From an uncultured Eubacteriales bacterium (lineage in GTDB: Bacteria > Bacillota > Clostridia > Christensenellales > CAG-138), in assembly GCA_900543475.1 (NCBI GenBank), contig UQRU01000008.1, forward strand, positions 1 through 43,814: 43,814 nucleotides of DNA. The letters run 5' to 3'. The translations under genes were made by a program, and so were the position numbers. The notes below the pieces were generated by a model. The model saw only the letters and a list, made by a program, of their open reading frames with translations, made no database searches and was not told the origin of the DNA. Every line of letters starts with the position of its first letter. Position 1 is the first letter of the stretch. Below are positions 1 to 7,655 of this stretch, piece by piece.

Positions 1-545
1 TGCCCCGTCAAGCGGTTGTATCCCCGCACCCGGCCAAAGTCCTGGCCATAATGGCCGGATACGGGCGGCACTACAAACTTATAGTAGATGAGGGTAGCAT
101 CCTCAATGCCCGGCTCAAACAGGCTACTGTCCGGCCCGGTGAGCATCAGGTTGCCCGCCCGGTTGGGATCGCCCATGAGGAACATGATGCGCTTGGCCGG
201 ACTTTGCGCGCCGAATGCGTCTACCGCATATACCTTTACGACCTGTCTTCCTTCGGGATAAGCATAGGTTTCACTAGGCCGGTTTTCCCAAACATATTCC
301 ACCGCATCCCCATCCGGGTCAACGGCGTCAGCGGTGATGGTGACGGTATTCCCCGGTAGGATGAAGGGCTCGGAAGGCGTGCGAAGGATGGTGGGCCGTT
401 CCGGAGGCTGGTTGGAGATGGTAAATGGCACCTGTGCCCAGGGGCTGTATGCGCCAAAGCTATCCCTAGCCCGAACCCGAACGATATGGCTGCCAAGGGG
501 ATAATAATCATCTGCCGTCCGGCCATCCCATTCATATCCGACTTT
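1..545 (-). pseudogene. Ig-like/PKD-type repeat protein, fragment (both ends missing)
   Basis: Read on the minus strand, the frame whose codons begin on positions divisible by 3 stays open from about 545 to the window edge. It gives a typical surface Ig-like fold text: YEWDGRTADDYYPLG, then VRVRARDSFGAYSPW, then a second module with PTILRTPSEPF, DAVDPDGDAVEYVWE and VVKVYAVDAFGAQSP. Such beta-sandwich modules occur in secreted or tail-like adhesins. The 3' end lies outside the window. There is no start codon or ribosome site at the 5' end; near 545-560 the coding signal changes to the opposite strand (NlpC/P60 fragment). The frame contains no stop, so the break is a rearrangement or chimeric join, not decay by point mutation. 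The function is not known beyond the fold. Confidence 0.6.
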
Positions 546-557
546 ACTGCGCACCTT

Positions 558-944
558 TCTCCTCAAACCAAGAGCGGCGCCGTTACGGCAGCAGCACTCT
601 CCTGCCTGGGAACGGCTTATTCCGCTATGGATTGTTCTGAACTGACCCAATATGCCTATGGGCAGGCCGGCATATCCCTGCCACGTACCTCTGTGGAGCA
701 AGCGAAGTATTGCTATAACAACGGCTATGCCATACCCCGGTCCCAGCTTCAGCCTGGCGATCTCATCTTCTGGAGCAAAACTACCTGTGACTGCGGACGT
801 TTAAACGAAATACACCATGTGGGCGTATATGTGGGCGCGGGCAAGATCGTGGATGCCAGCTCTGCAAAAGGGTATGTGGTATTGCGGGATCTTTGGAGCA
901 ATTCCACCTGGCAAATCGTACTGTACGCGAGGCCGCAAGGATGA
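558..944 (+). pseudogene. NlpC/P60 peptidase domain, 5'-truncated
   Basis: The plus-strand frame ending in TGA at 942-944 encodes a nearly complete NlpC/P60 cysteine peptidase domain, which cleaves gamma-D-Glu-diamino acid bonds in peptidoglycan stem peptides. The catalytic Cys lies in MDCSELTQYAYGQAGI and the His in IHHVGVYVGAGKIVDAS. LQPGDLIFW, the usual strand before the His, is present. No proper start is seen: the upstream part of the frame (486-555) overlaps the antisense Ig-like gene and does not look like NlpC sequence. The N-terminal part (signal peptide, wall-binding modules) has been lost. A GC-rich hairpin at 970-992 follows. The domain could be an intact remnant of a longer lysin. 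Confidence 0.7.
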
Positions 945-969
945 AGGACACGACCTCGGAAAAATAATA

Positions 970-992
970 GGATCGCCCGAAAAGGGCGATCC
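970..992. repeat. terminator-like hairpin, left copy flanking element 1
   Basis: Perfect 9-bp stem GGATCGCCC/GGGCGATCC with loop GAAAA, 25 nt after the NlpC stop. It is repeated exactly, in the same direction (loop GAAAA), at 1348-1370 on the other side of the element. Confidence 0.85.
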
Positions 993-998
993 CCAGCC

Positions 999-1341
999 TG
1001 TCGAAAAACCCCCGGGGGTTCGGGGGCCGCAATGCAGTTCGCAAAGGCCGCGCTGCATCGGCCCGTGGGGTCTTCCTGGCGCTCCCTTGCTCACTGGGCT
1101 TCCGCCTCGCTCCTCTCGCTACTGGCGGCGCTCGGCTCCGCCCACCGGAGGCTTTAATCGGATTTGGCGGCGCAAGGTGAATTGTCCCGAAGGGACAAGA
1201 GAAGGCCCCCTGGGGGGTGTACGGCAAATCCGCAAAAAGCCTTGCGTAGCAAGGGTTTCCCTGCATAGCTCCCTGGCCGCGCCGTAGGCGCAAGGGAGCT
1301 ATGAAAACCTCGAAAAAGTGGCGCACGCCACTTTTTCGACA
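999..1341 (+). mobile_element. terminator-associated miniature element, copy 1 (343 bp)
   Basis: Begins TGTCGAAAAA and ends TTTTTCGACA (10-bp terminal inverted repeats). Inside are several small hairpins: TTGTCCC/GGGACAA near 1180, CCTTGC/GCAAGG near 1240, CATAGCTCCCT/AGGGAGCTATG near 1264-1303, and a right-end hairpin GAAAAAGTGGC/GCCACTTTTTC that contains the right terminal repeat. No credible protein is encoded; the open frames on both strands shift between copies. This is one of two long copies (the other is at 15915). It sits between two identical hairpins with 6 nt on each side. No transposase is present, so it would need to be moved in trans, or be a structured RNA repeat. Confidence 0.75.
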
Positions 1342-1347
1342 GCCTGA

Positions 1348-1370
1348 GGATCGCCCGAAAAGGGCGATCC
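1348..1370. repeat. terminator-like hairpin, right copy flanking element 1
   Basis: Identical to 970-992, including loop GAAAA. It lies 20 nt beyond the stop of the minus-strand wall hydrolase, so it may now serve as that gene's terminator. Confidence 0.85.
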
Positions 1371-1390
1371 CGTATTATCCATTGAACTAC

Positions 1391-3841
1391 TTATACCTCG
1401 CACAGCTTGGCCCAGGTGTTCGCACCGCAGATGCCGTCTACCGTCAGGCCCTTGGCAGCCTGGAACTGTTTGAGCTTTGTTTCGCTACCCGTGCCGAACA
1501 GGCCGTCCGGCGTGCCCACATTATAGCCGTTCAGATTCAGCAGCGCCTGTACGGCCCATGCGCCTTCCTGCTGCCCTACCTGTTTCTCCACAATGGGGAA
1601 CAACATACTCCATGTGGCGGGACCTACCAAGCCGTCTACCCGCAGGCCTTCAGAAGCCTGATAGCTCTTTACATCATAGGTCAATACCGCGTCAAAGGTG
1701 GAGTTTACCGTGCCTGTGAATAGATCCTCCACCGCCATCCGCCGCTTGATCTGGTGGATGGCCGCACCCGTATCACCCTGCCGGTAGATGGTGCTGCCGC
1801 TGCTGCTGGCGCCGCTGCCGCCCGTGCCGTAGTACTGGCCGGCGCCCTCAGGCGGCGTGGCCAGGCATAGGGATTCCCAGGTGTTTTCGCCCACAATGCC
1901 ATCGCTGGTCAGGTTCCGTAGGGTTTGATACGCTTTCACCGCCGCCTGGGTGCCGGTGCCAAAGATGCCGTCGATCAGAACCCTGTGCTTCTGGTTGCAC
2001 AGCAGCATCTGCAAGGCGCGAACTTCATCCTTGCTGCCCCTGCCCAATTTCAAAATAGGGAACAGACGGTTCCAGGTGATGGGTCCTACGTTCCCGTTAG
2101 CGGTTATGCCGTTGGCCTGCTGATAGGCCCGCACACAAGCGTCGGTCGCCGCATCATAGGTTCCGGTTACGTTCAAGTAGTATACCGTTGCCAGCCGCTG
2201 CTGTAGCTGTTTTACCGTATTGCCGGTGTCGCCCATTTCGCAAATGGTGGTATAATCCCCGTTCTGGTCAATAAGCAAGTTCTGGTAGTTTAGCAGCACT
2301 TGCATGGCATATGCCCCAGGCTGAGTTCCCAACTTTTTCTCCAGCACAGGGAACAGGGCGCGCCAGGTGCCTGAACCCACCAGGCCGTCCACCGTCAGGT
2401 CGTTGTCCTCCTGAAATGCCTTGACCTTGTTTTCCAGAACGTCATCGAAAAAGTCGTTGACGACGAAGCTGCTGTCCTCCGCCCAGAATCGACGGCGGAT
2501 CATTTCCACCTTGGTGCCGCTATCGCCTTTGCGGTAAACAGGGCTTGCGTAGCTACCGGAATGCTCCACCTCTTCCGCAGCGGAGGTACGGATATCCGGA
2601 TACCCAGGCAGGGGGCCATAGGTCAGCGCATCCGCCACGATGGGAAGCTGGGTCACATCCGATTCTTCCAGGTCGTAATTGAGCCAATCCAGATAGCCCC
2701 ACGCGTTCCATTCATCATCTGCGGAGAACTGGCTCACCACCACGCCATACATGGCGCCTTTGGCCTCGATGACTCGGTCCTTACCTACATAAATGCCCAC
2801 GTGGTATACGCCCTTGTCGTTCCGCTTAAACACGGCAATGCCTGGAATGCGAGGCATGATGCTTATGCTGGTGGAGCGTTCGCTGCACCACTGCTTATAC
2901 ATGCCGCCGGAATAGGAATCGCAGTTGCTCACACCCTGTTTGAGCAAAAACCACTCGATGAGGCCGGAGCAATCTGTCACCAGTTTACCCATCCACCTGG
3001 CGCAATCCCCCAGGTAATACGAAGAACCATTCTCGGGATCTGCCACCGCCCGGTTTTCCAGCAGCTGCTGGGTACAGATCTGCCCGTAGGTGCCCAGCAC
3101 ATATCCGCAGCCCACCCGGGACTTCAAAAAGTCGATAAAGTCCGACGCCGTTTGCGTCGCTATGCCTGTGTTGTTTTCGCCGCCTACACCGGTGGCGGGG
3201 ATGAGGCCTACCTGATAGAGTTTATTACCAACAGTAACAACATCGTTATAAAACAGCGAATCACCGGCACGGACTACATCATATCTACGACCGCTATCAG
3301 TATTCCAATAATGTCTCCCCTCATCGTCTACATTATTAGCATATGATTCTAATACTTGTTCCATTTCAGTTTCCCTACCTGAATAACCCGTATGGAAAAG
3401 CTGAGTGGTGATTACTGCCTCCTTAACAATTTTAGCAGAATATATCGTGGACTCAACAATTGTATACGCAAAATCGCAAGCACTTTTCCATGTATCTGAT
3501 GTGGTTGTGGGGCTGAGGATTTCCATATCAATGTTTGCCATAGGCCCATATGCATTTTCTCCATATATTACTCCTTTCCACGTATACTTATAAGCCGGAT
3601 TATCTCGAATGACATTGATGCCATCTCCCCCCAGGAATTTCCAACATCTCATGCGATTATGTAATTCCTGCGCTACGCTTGCTTGGCCTTCACTTGATTG
3701 TCGATCCTCTGCATATATGAGTCGTGCAACTAGGCTCACGTCATCAAGATTGCATTGATCCACATAGAGCCACTGGTCAGAATGTTCAATATAGTGTCCC
3801 CATGCGTCATATTCAGCTTGTGTATGTGCAAATTGTGTCAT
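1391..3841 (-). CDS. modular cell-wall hydrolase: SleB-like + NlpC/P60 + five peptidoglycan-binding modules
   Basis: 816 residues. I chose the ATG at 3841 (MTQFAHTQ) because GGAG lies 8 nt upstream; the longer frame lacks a site. Residues about 35-190 look like the SleB/Hydrolase_2 family (LIYAEDRQSSEGQASVAQELHNRM). Residues about 230-400 are NlpC/P60 with catalytic Cys in VTDCSGLIEWF (about 290) and His in VYHVGIYVGK (about 346). From about 430 to the end run five PG_binding_1-type modules, each closing with a (V/I)G..TW motif. No signal peptide is visible, which fits a phage-type lysin, or export by another route. The 5' third (3150-3840) is much richer in A+T than the rest, so the SleB part may be a recent graft. 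Likely a two-enzyme peptidoglycan lytic protein; whether it is a spore, phage or remodelling enzyme is open. Confidence 0.85.
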   Translation of the reverse strand: MTQFAHTQAEYDAWGHYIEHSDQWLYVDQCNLDDVSLVARLIYAEDRQSSEGQASVAQELHNRMRCWKFLGGDGINVIRDNPAYKYTWKGVIYGENAYGPMANIDMEILSPTTTSDTWKSACDFAYTIVESTIYSAKIVKEAVITTQLFHTGYSGRETEMEQVLESYANNVDDEGRHYWNTDSGRRYDVVRAGDSLFYNDVVTVGNKLYQVGLIPATGVGGENNTGIATQTASDFIDFLKSRVGCGYVLGTYGQICTQQLLENRAVADPENGSSYYLGDCARWMGKLVTDCSGLIEWFLLKQGVSNCDSYSGGMYKQWCSERSTSISIMPRIPGIAVFKRNDKGVYHVGIYVGKDRVIEAKGAMYGVVVSQFSADDEWNAWGYLDWLNYDLEESDVTQLPIVADALTYGPLPGYPDIRTSAAEEVEHSGSYASPVYRKGDSGTKVEMIRRRFWAEDSSFVVNDFFDDVLENKVKAFQEDNDLTVDGLVGSGTWRALFPVLEKKLGTQPGAYAMQVLLNYQNLLIDQNGDYTTICEMGDTGNTVKQLQQRLATVYYLNVTGTYDAATDACVRAYQQANGITANGNVGPITWNRLFPILKLGRGSKDEVRALQMLLCNQKHRVLIDGIFGTGTQAAVKAYQTLRNLTSDGIVGENTWESLCLATPPEGAGQYYGTGGSGASSSGSTIYRQGDTGAAIHQIKRRMAVEDLFTGTVNSTFDAVLTYDVKSYQASEGLRVDGLVGPATWSMLFPIVEKQVGQQEGAWAVQALLNLNGYNVGTPDGLFGTGSETKLKQFQAAKGLTVDGICGANTWAKLCEV

Positions 3842-3893
3842 ATATTTCACTCCTAAATAGTAATTGACGGCCGACTGTCTTACATAGAAGCCT

Positions 3894-3924
3894 AGCATAA
3901 ATTAATCCTATTATGGAGTGACAA
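3894..3924 (-). promoter_or_regulatory. possible promoter of the wall hydrolase gene
   Basis: On the minus strand: TTGTCA (3919-3924), 19-nt spacer, TATGCT (3894-3899), about 50 nt before the ATG at 3841. The spacer is long, so this is only a candidate. Confidence 0.35.
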
Positions 3925-3932
3925 TTCTGGGC

Positions 3933-3977
3933 CATAGGAATAAGTTGAATTATAAAATTTTTATAAATATTCCTATG
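3933..3977 (-). terminator. hairpin at the end of the lipoprotein array
   Basis: 10-bp perfect arms CATAGGAATA (3933-3942) and TATTCCTATG (3968-3977) enclose an AT-rich loop that itself can fold. The hairpin overlaps the last codons and stop of the last lipoprotein gene. It is a plausible transcript end between the array and the wall hydrolase. Confidence 0.45.
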
Positions 3978-5155
3978 TAACGTGTAGTAGGATAAAAATT
4001 GTATAAGCTGCTAGCCCACCTATCCCCCTGTCCAGTATAGATCAAAGATAGTTCCTGTGAACCGTCCTCTATAGCCCAGTGAAGTGAAAACATGCCGTCA
4101 ATATACCGCTGCGAGTTATTTATATCGATATCCTCCAGGCGTTCCCGCCGGTTTTCCGCCCCCAAAGCCGTATCCAATGTTCGTTGCAAAGCCTGAAACA
4201 AAACCATGGCATCCTGTGGCGATGCATCATCTAATGGAATGCAATATCGGCCTTTGGCTATGCGTGGATCCGATTCGCTGACCGGGTAAAAGACAAGAAA
4301 TGCGGCATGATCCAGTATATTTAAGCCGTCTACCACATAGCTTGCAGGCGCCGGAGCTTCGGATGGAGCGGTGCGTTTTAAATCCGTAGCGCAAACTGTT
4401 TGCGCCCCGTAGTCAGCAAGAATGGTTTGCGCTTGGGCAGTAAAGAGTTCCGGGTCGTGATAAATACCCAAGGGGTCGAAATATGTGGATGCGCCATGGG
4501 GACAGCAGTCATTGCCAAAAGGATAGGCGTAGATTGTTCGGTGATCCAGCCGGTCTACATAAGCCGCAACATACCACTTCGACGGCTGGCTCCCAACGAT
4601 TTCCTCCCCAATTTCGAAAATTCGATCTTCCAAATACCAGCGCGCCATCACTTCCCCCGTATGCGTCAGCAAGTTGTCCGGCGCGATCGAAACAAATTCG
4701 CAATAGGAATTCGCCCCAAAGGCTTCGTCCGGCTGGCCCAGTTCCTCCACCATAGAAAGATACACGCCTTCAAAAGCGGAAGTGGGGACTTCCTGGGTTT
4801 GTGCGGCCACGATTTGACGCACATTGCCTGCATTCGCCTGGATAAAGAGGCGCGCTTCATAATCTCCCAAAACATAACCGGGGATCTCATATAAATCAGG
4901 CATGGTCGGGTCCTTGGCCCCATATTTTGCTGCCAAATCGGCAATGTCCATCTGCAAAACATCGGGATCACGGGTAAACCCTATCGGGTCAATGGATGCC
5001 GGCAAGCGTATGGCTTGCGCTTGCTCGGGAGGGGCTGTAGATGGGCTGGCGTCGTGTAGACTAGGCGTAGAGGCTGCATCTACCCGCTCCGCCGGAGCGG
5101 CGCAACCCACGAGCAGAAGCAGGCACAGGAGCAGGGGAAGGGCGAAAGATTTCAT
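3950..5155 (-). CDS. lipoprotein, paralogue family A (copy A1)
   Basis: 401 residues; start at MKSFALP with AAAGGAGGCC upstream. Type II signal peptide with lipobox LLVGC, then a short Ala/Ser/Thr/Pro linker, so it is anchored on the outer face of the membrane. The body holds two copies of one module. The first is DPIGFTRDPDVLQMDIADLAAKYGA and the second DPLGIYHDPELFTAQAQTILADYGA; between them lies a beta-rich stretch with W.LEDRIFE and DCCPHGASTY. It resembles the gene at 6378-7631 throughout. I recognise no named family. It is the last gene of a five-gene co-directional array, 24 nt after the preceding gene, and the array's repeated junctions suggest growth by duplication. Function unknown. 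Confidence 0.85.
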   Translation of the reverse strand: MKSFALPLLLCLLLLVGCAAPAERVDAASTPSLHDASPSTAPPEQAQAIRLPASIDPIGFTRDPDVLQMDIADLAAKYGAKDPTMPDLYEIPGYVLGDYEARLFIQANAGNVRQIVAAQTQEVPTSAFEGVYLSMVEELGQPDEAFGANSYCEFVSIAPDNLLTHTGEVMARWYLEDRIFEIGEEIVGSQPSKWYVAAYVDRLDHRTIYAYPFGNDCCPHGASTYFDPLGIYHDPELFTAQAQTILADYGAQTVCATDLKRTAPSEAPAPASYVVDGLNILDHAAFLVFYPVSESDPRIAKGRYCIPLDDASPQDAMVLFQALQRTLDTALGAENRRERLEDIDINNSQRYIDGMFSLHWAIEDGSQELSLIYTGQGDRWASSLYNFYPTTRYIGIFIKIL

Positions 5156-5179
5156 ACTTGGCCTCCTTTGGCGGATCAT

Positions 5180-6361
5180 TTATCGCGTATCGTCCTCGAA
5201 AAACGTGGCGGCCCATTGCTGTTGGAAGTCGTCGCCCTCACGGGAAAGGGCCTGAAGCTGCTCCCCGAAGTAGAAGCGCAAGACCGCCTTGTCGGTTTCG
5301 CTATAAAGGGGATAGGCTTCCGGAGGAGTCCGCAAATAAAATGCATTGGCAGAGGGATCATAAAAAAGGTGAATGGGTGCCTTTGCCGCAAAGATATCCG
5401 GTTCCGGTGCATATTGCAGAATGTCTCCTCCTTCTACCTGGTTACGATAGACGGCGCCCAGCTGCAAACAGGCGTTCAACTCCACATAGCTTGCTTCTTT
5501 GCTTTCGACAGGGATGGCTTGCTCTACGACTCTTTCTTGAAATTGAAATACGTTTTCAGCTACGTTATATTCATCGTAAAAGGAATGCATATAGCAAAGC
5601 TCTACCGCCCTGGTGGATAAATTATACCAATAGGTTCTATAGTTATGATACCCGGACCCCCAGCCTCCGCAAGCATATACCATGAAGGGTTGGCCTGCAA
5701 AGCGGAGGAAGCTATATCCCCCCACCCTTGTCGTTGCATGATCTACCAGGCTCCAGGGAATATACCCTTCTGCTGTACGTTGAAAAAACAAGCTTACGTT
5801 TCCCGAATACCATTCTATTTCCAAGCTTACATGCAGATAATCCCCTTGGAACACCTCGGTACATTCCCAGCCATCGATCGCTTCATCTGCTGAAAAGAGT
5901 GCCCCCTCGGTCTCTAATCCAAATACCGCTAAGGCTTCCGGTAACTCTTTTAAAGGAACCTTACTTCCGACAATAGCAGCACCCAGGGCCTCCACTTGAA
6001 CTTTGGTCCACAGACCGCCAAAAAGGGAGGCGGTGTGCTGCGTCAATTCACCAACGGGGCAAAGCTCCGTACCGGCAAGATAAAAGGGCTCCCCATCGTT
6101 TTGCAAGGCCATTTCCCGGACGTAGACTTCCGGATAAGGGGACGACGGCGTGGCAATCGGAATGCTAGAGGGACGATCCAGCCTATCGGTAGGAAGGGGC
6201 GTGCTCCTATCCGGCGTGGGCAAGGGCTCCAATGAGGACGTGTGTGCCAGGTTTTCCGTTGGTGCAGCGGCCGGCGCAGCCATAGCCGATTCAGCTGCCG
6301 ACGGGGCGGCGCACCCCCCAAGCAGAAGCAGGCACAGGAGCTGGGGAAGAAATTTGATCAT
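5180..6361 (-). CDS. lipoprotein, paralogue family B (copy B1)
   Basis: 393 residues; start at MIKFLPQ with GAGGTG upstream. Signal peptide with lipobox LLGGC and a long Ala/Pro/Thr linker to about residue 70. The body shares with 7656-8792 and 8817-9986 the pattern FFQR..., FL.FAGQP.MVY, GSGY...YWYNLST and the closing block RFYFGEQLQAL..EGDDFQQQWAATFFEDD. No enzyme motif is visible; the aromatic and beta-rich text suggests an extracellular binding or scaffold domain. It is the most diverged family B copy. It starts 16 nt after the A2 stop and is followed by A1, so A and B genes alternate here. Confidence 0.85.
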   Translation of the reverse strand: MIKFLPQLLCLLLLGGCAAPSAAESAMAAPAAAPTENLAHTSSLEPLPTPDRSTPLPTDRLDRPSSIPIATPSSPYPEVYVREMALQNDGEPFYLAGTELCPVGELTQHTASLFGGLWTKVQVEALGAAIVGSKVPLKELPEALAVFGLETEGALFSADEAIDGWECTEVFQGDYLHVSLEIEWYSGNVSLFFQRTAEGYIPWSLVDHATTRVGGYSFLRFAGQPFMVYACGGWGSGYHNYRTYWYNLSTRAVELCYMHSFYDEYNVAENVFQFQERVVEQAIPVESKEASYVELNACLQLGAVYRNQVEGGDILQYAPEPDIFAAKAPIHLFYDPSANAFYLRTPPEAYPLYSETDKAVLRFYFGEQLQALSREGDDFQQQWAATFFEDDTR

Positions 6362-6377
6362 GGGGCACCTCAGCAAA

Positions 6378-7631
6378 TCATGGCATTATGCTTAATTCGT
6401 AAGAAAGACGAATATACCGGGGCACCTGATACTTTCTAGTTATAAAATCAAGCGAATTATCAGCCCCCGGATAACAATAGGCAAGAAATATGGGGTTAAA
6501 TTCGCCAATACGCCAGTGTAGGTTTACGCCGGCATAGGATTCATATAGTTCTTCATCATAGATCGTCCAGGGAAGATCTTCATCCATGGGATGAAAGTCG
6601 TTTCTCTCGGCTACGGTATCCAGCAATTCTGCCATGGTGGTATATAGCTGGCAGATCTCCGCCGGGGTCTCATCCTGCAACAGCAAATAATAATCCGCAT
6701 ATCGGACCGTATTCTCTTGGGAGATGAGCCGGTCATAAGGCGAAAAATGAATGTAAAATTCCAGAAATGCCGGCACCTCCATTATCTCCAAGCCGTCCTT
6801 TATGTAATAAAAAGGATAGGGGTATTCGCCATAACTGGTACTTTCTACCAGATGCTGATAGGTCTCCTGGGCGCCATATCTTTCCAGGATGGTTTCCGCA
6901 TCTGCCGTAAAAAGCTCCGGGTCCTTATAGATCCCCAAGGGATCATAGTATGTCCCTGCATCGTGGGGGCAGCAATCGTTCGCTCGATCATAGCCATATA
7001 TGGAAAAACGATCCAACTCATCCGTATAGACGGCAAGATACCAATACATGGGGAAATTCCCATATACGGGCTCCCCAAACTCCAGGATGCGGTCCTCCAA
7101 ATACCAGCGGGCTTTTATTTCAGTGGGGTGCTCCAGCACGCTGTCGGGAGAAATCGGGACAAAGGCTCGATTGCGGTATATATCCGTTCCCAGCGCTTCA
7201 TCCGGCAGCCCCAGCTCTTCGACGATGGAAAGATATACTTCCTTAAAGGAGGAAGAATATCTTGCATCTTTCGTTTGCCTGGCTGCAACCTGGGTCACCT
7301 TGCCGTTTTCCGTTTTAATGATCAGGCGCGCTTCCAGGGCCCCCAGGATATAGCCGGGGCCCTCATATATGTCCGGCAGCACAGGAGCCTGGGCCCCGTA
7401 TTTTTCTGCCATATGGATGGCCGGTTCCGTCCTAAGTTCCGGGTCTTTGGTGACGCCCAGCGGGTCGAGACATTCCGGAACCGCAAACGCCGGGGTTGCC
7501 GTGGGCGCGGGGGAAGGCGTAGCAGTAGGCGATGCAGCAGGCGTAGGGGCCGCCTGTACCTGGGTTGCGGGGACCGAGCAACCCCCAAGCAGGAGCAGGC
7601 ACAGGAGCAGGGAAAGGGCGGAAGATTTCAT
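6378..7631 (-). CDS. lipoprotein, paralogue family A (copy A2)
   Basis: 417 residues; start at MKSSALS behind AAAGGAGGCC. Lipobox LLGGC, then a PTPAASPTATPSPAPTA-type linker. As in A1, a module is duplicated: DPLGVTKDPELRTEPAIHMAEKYGAQ near residues 55-80 and DPLGIYKDPELFTADAETILERYGAQ in the middle of the protein, each followed by a strand pair. WYLEDRILEFGEPV and NDCCPHDAGTYYDP are shared with A1. It is encoded between B2 and B1. Unknown function; probably exported and membrane-tethered. The internal repeat suggests a two-domain binding protein. Confidence 0.85.
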   Translation of the reverse strand: MKSSALSLLLCLLLLGGCSVPATQVQAAPTPAASPTATPSPAPTATPAFAVPECLDPLGVTKDPELRTEPAIHMAEKYGAQAPVLPDIYEGPGYILGALEARLIIKTENGKVTQVAARQTKDARYSSSFKEVYLSIVEELGLPDEALGTDIYRNRAFVPISPDSVLEHPTEIKARWYLEDRILEFGEPVYGNFPMYWYLAVYTDELDRFSIYGYDRANDCCPHDAGTYYDPLGIYKDPELFTADAETILERYGAQETYQHLVESTSYGEYPYPFYYIKDGLEIMEVPAFLEFYIHFSPYDRLISQENTVRYADYYLLLQDETPAEICQLYTTMAELLDTVAERNDFHPMDEDLPWTIYDEELYESYAGVNLHWRIGEFNPIFLAYCYPGADNSLDFITRKYQVPRYIRLSYELSIMP

Positions 7632-7655
7632 ACTTGGCCTCCTTTGGCGGATCCG

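Noticed and set aside
781..1326. 181-codon frame (MRHFFEVFIAPLRLRRGQGAM...) inside element 1, with similar frames in other copies
   Set aside because: It is probably annotated often as a hypothetical protein, but length and frame change between copies, it lacks a ribosome site, and the conserved feature is RNA-type pairing.
999..1341. Group IIC intron, which also inserts near terminators
   Set aside because: No reverse transcriptase, no domain V motif, far too short, and the flanking hairpins are duplicated, which intron insertion does not do.
970..1370. CRISPR array
   Set aside because: Only two hairpin copies per site, with a conserved element between them instead of unique spacers. No array occurs in the window.
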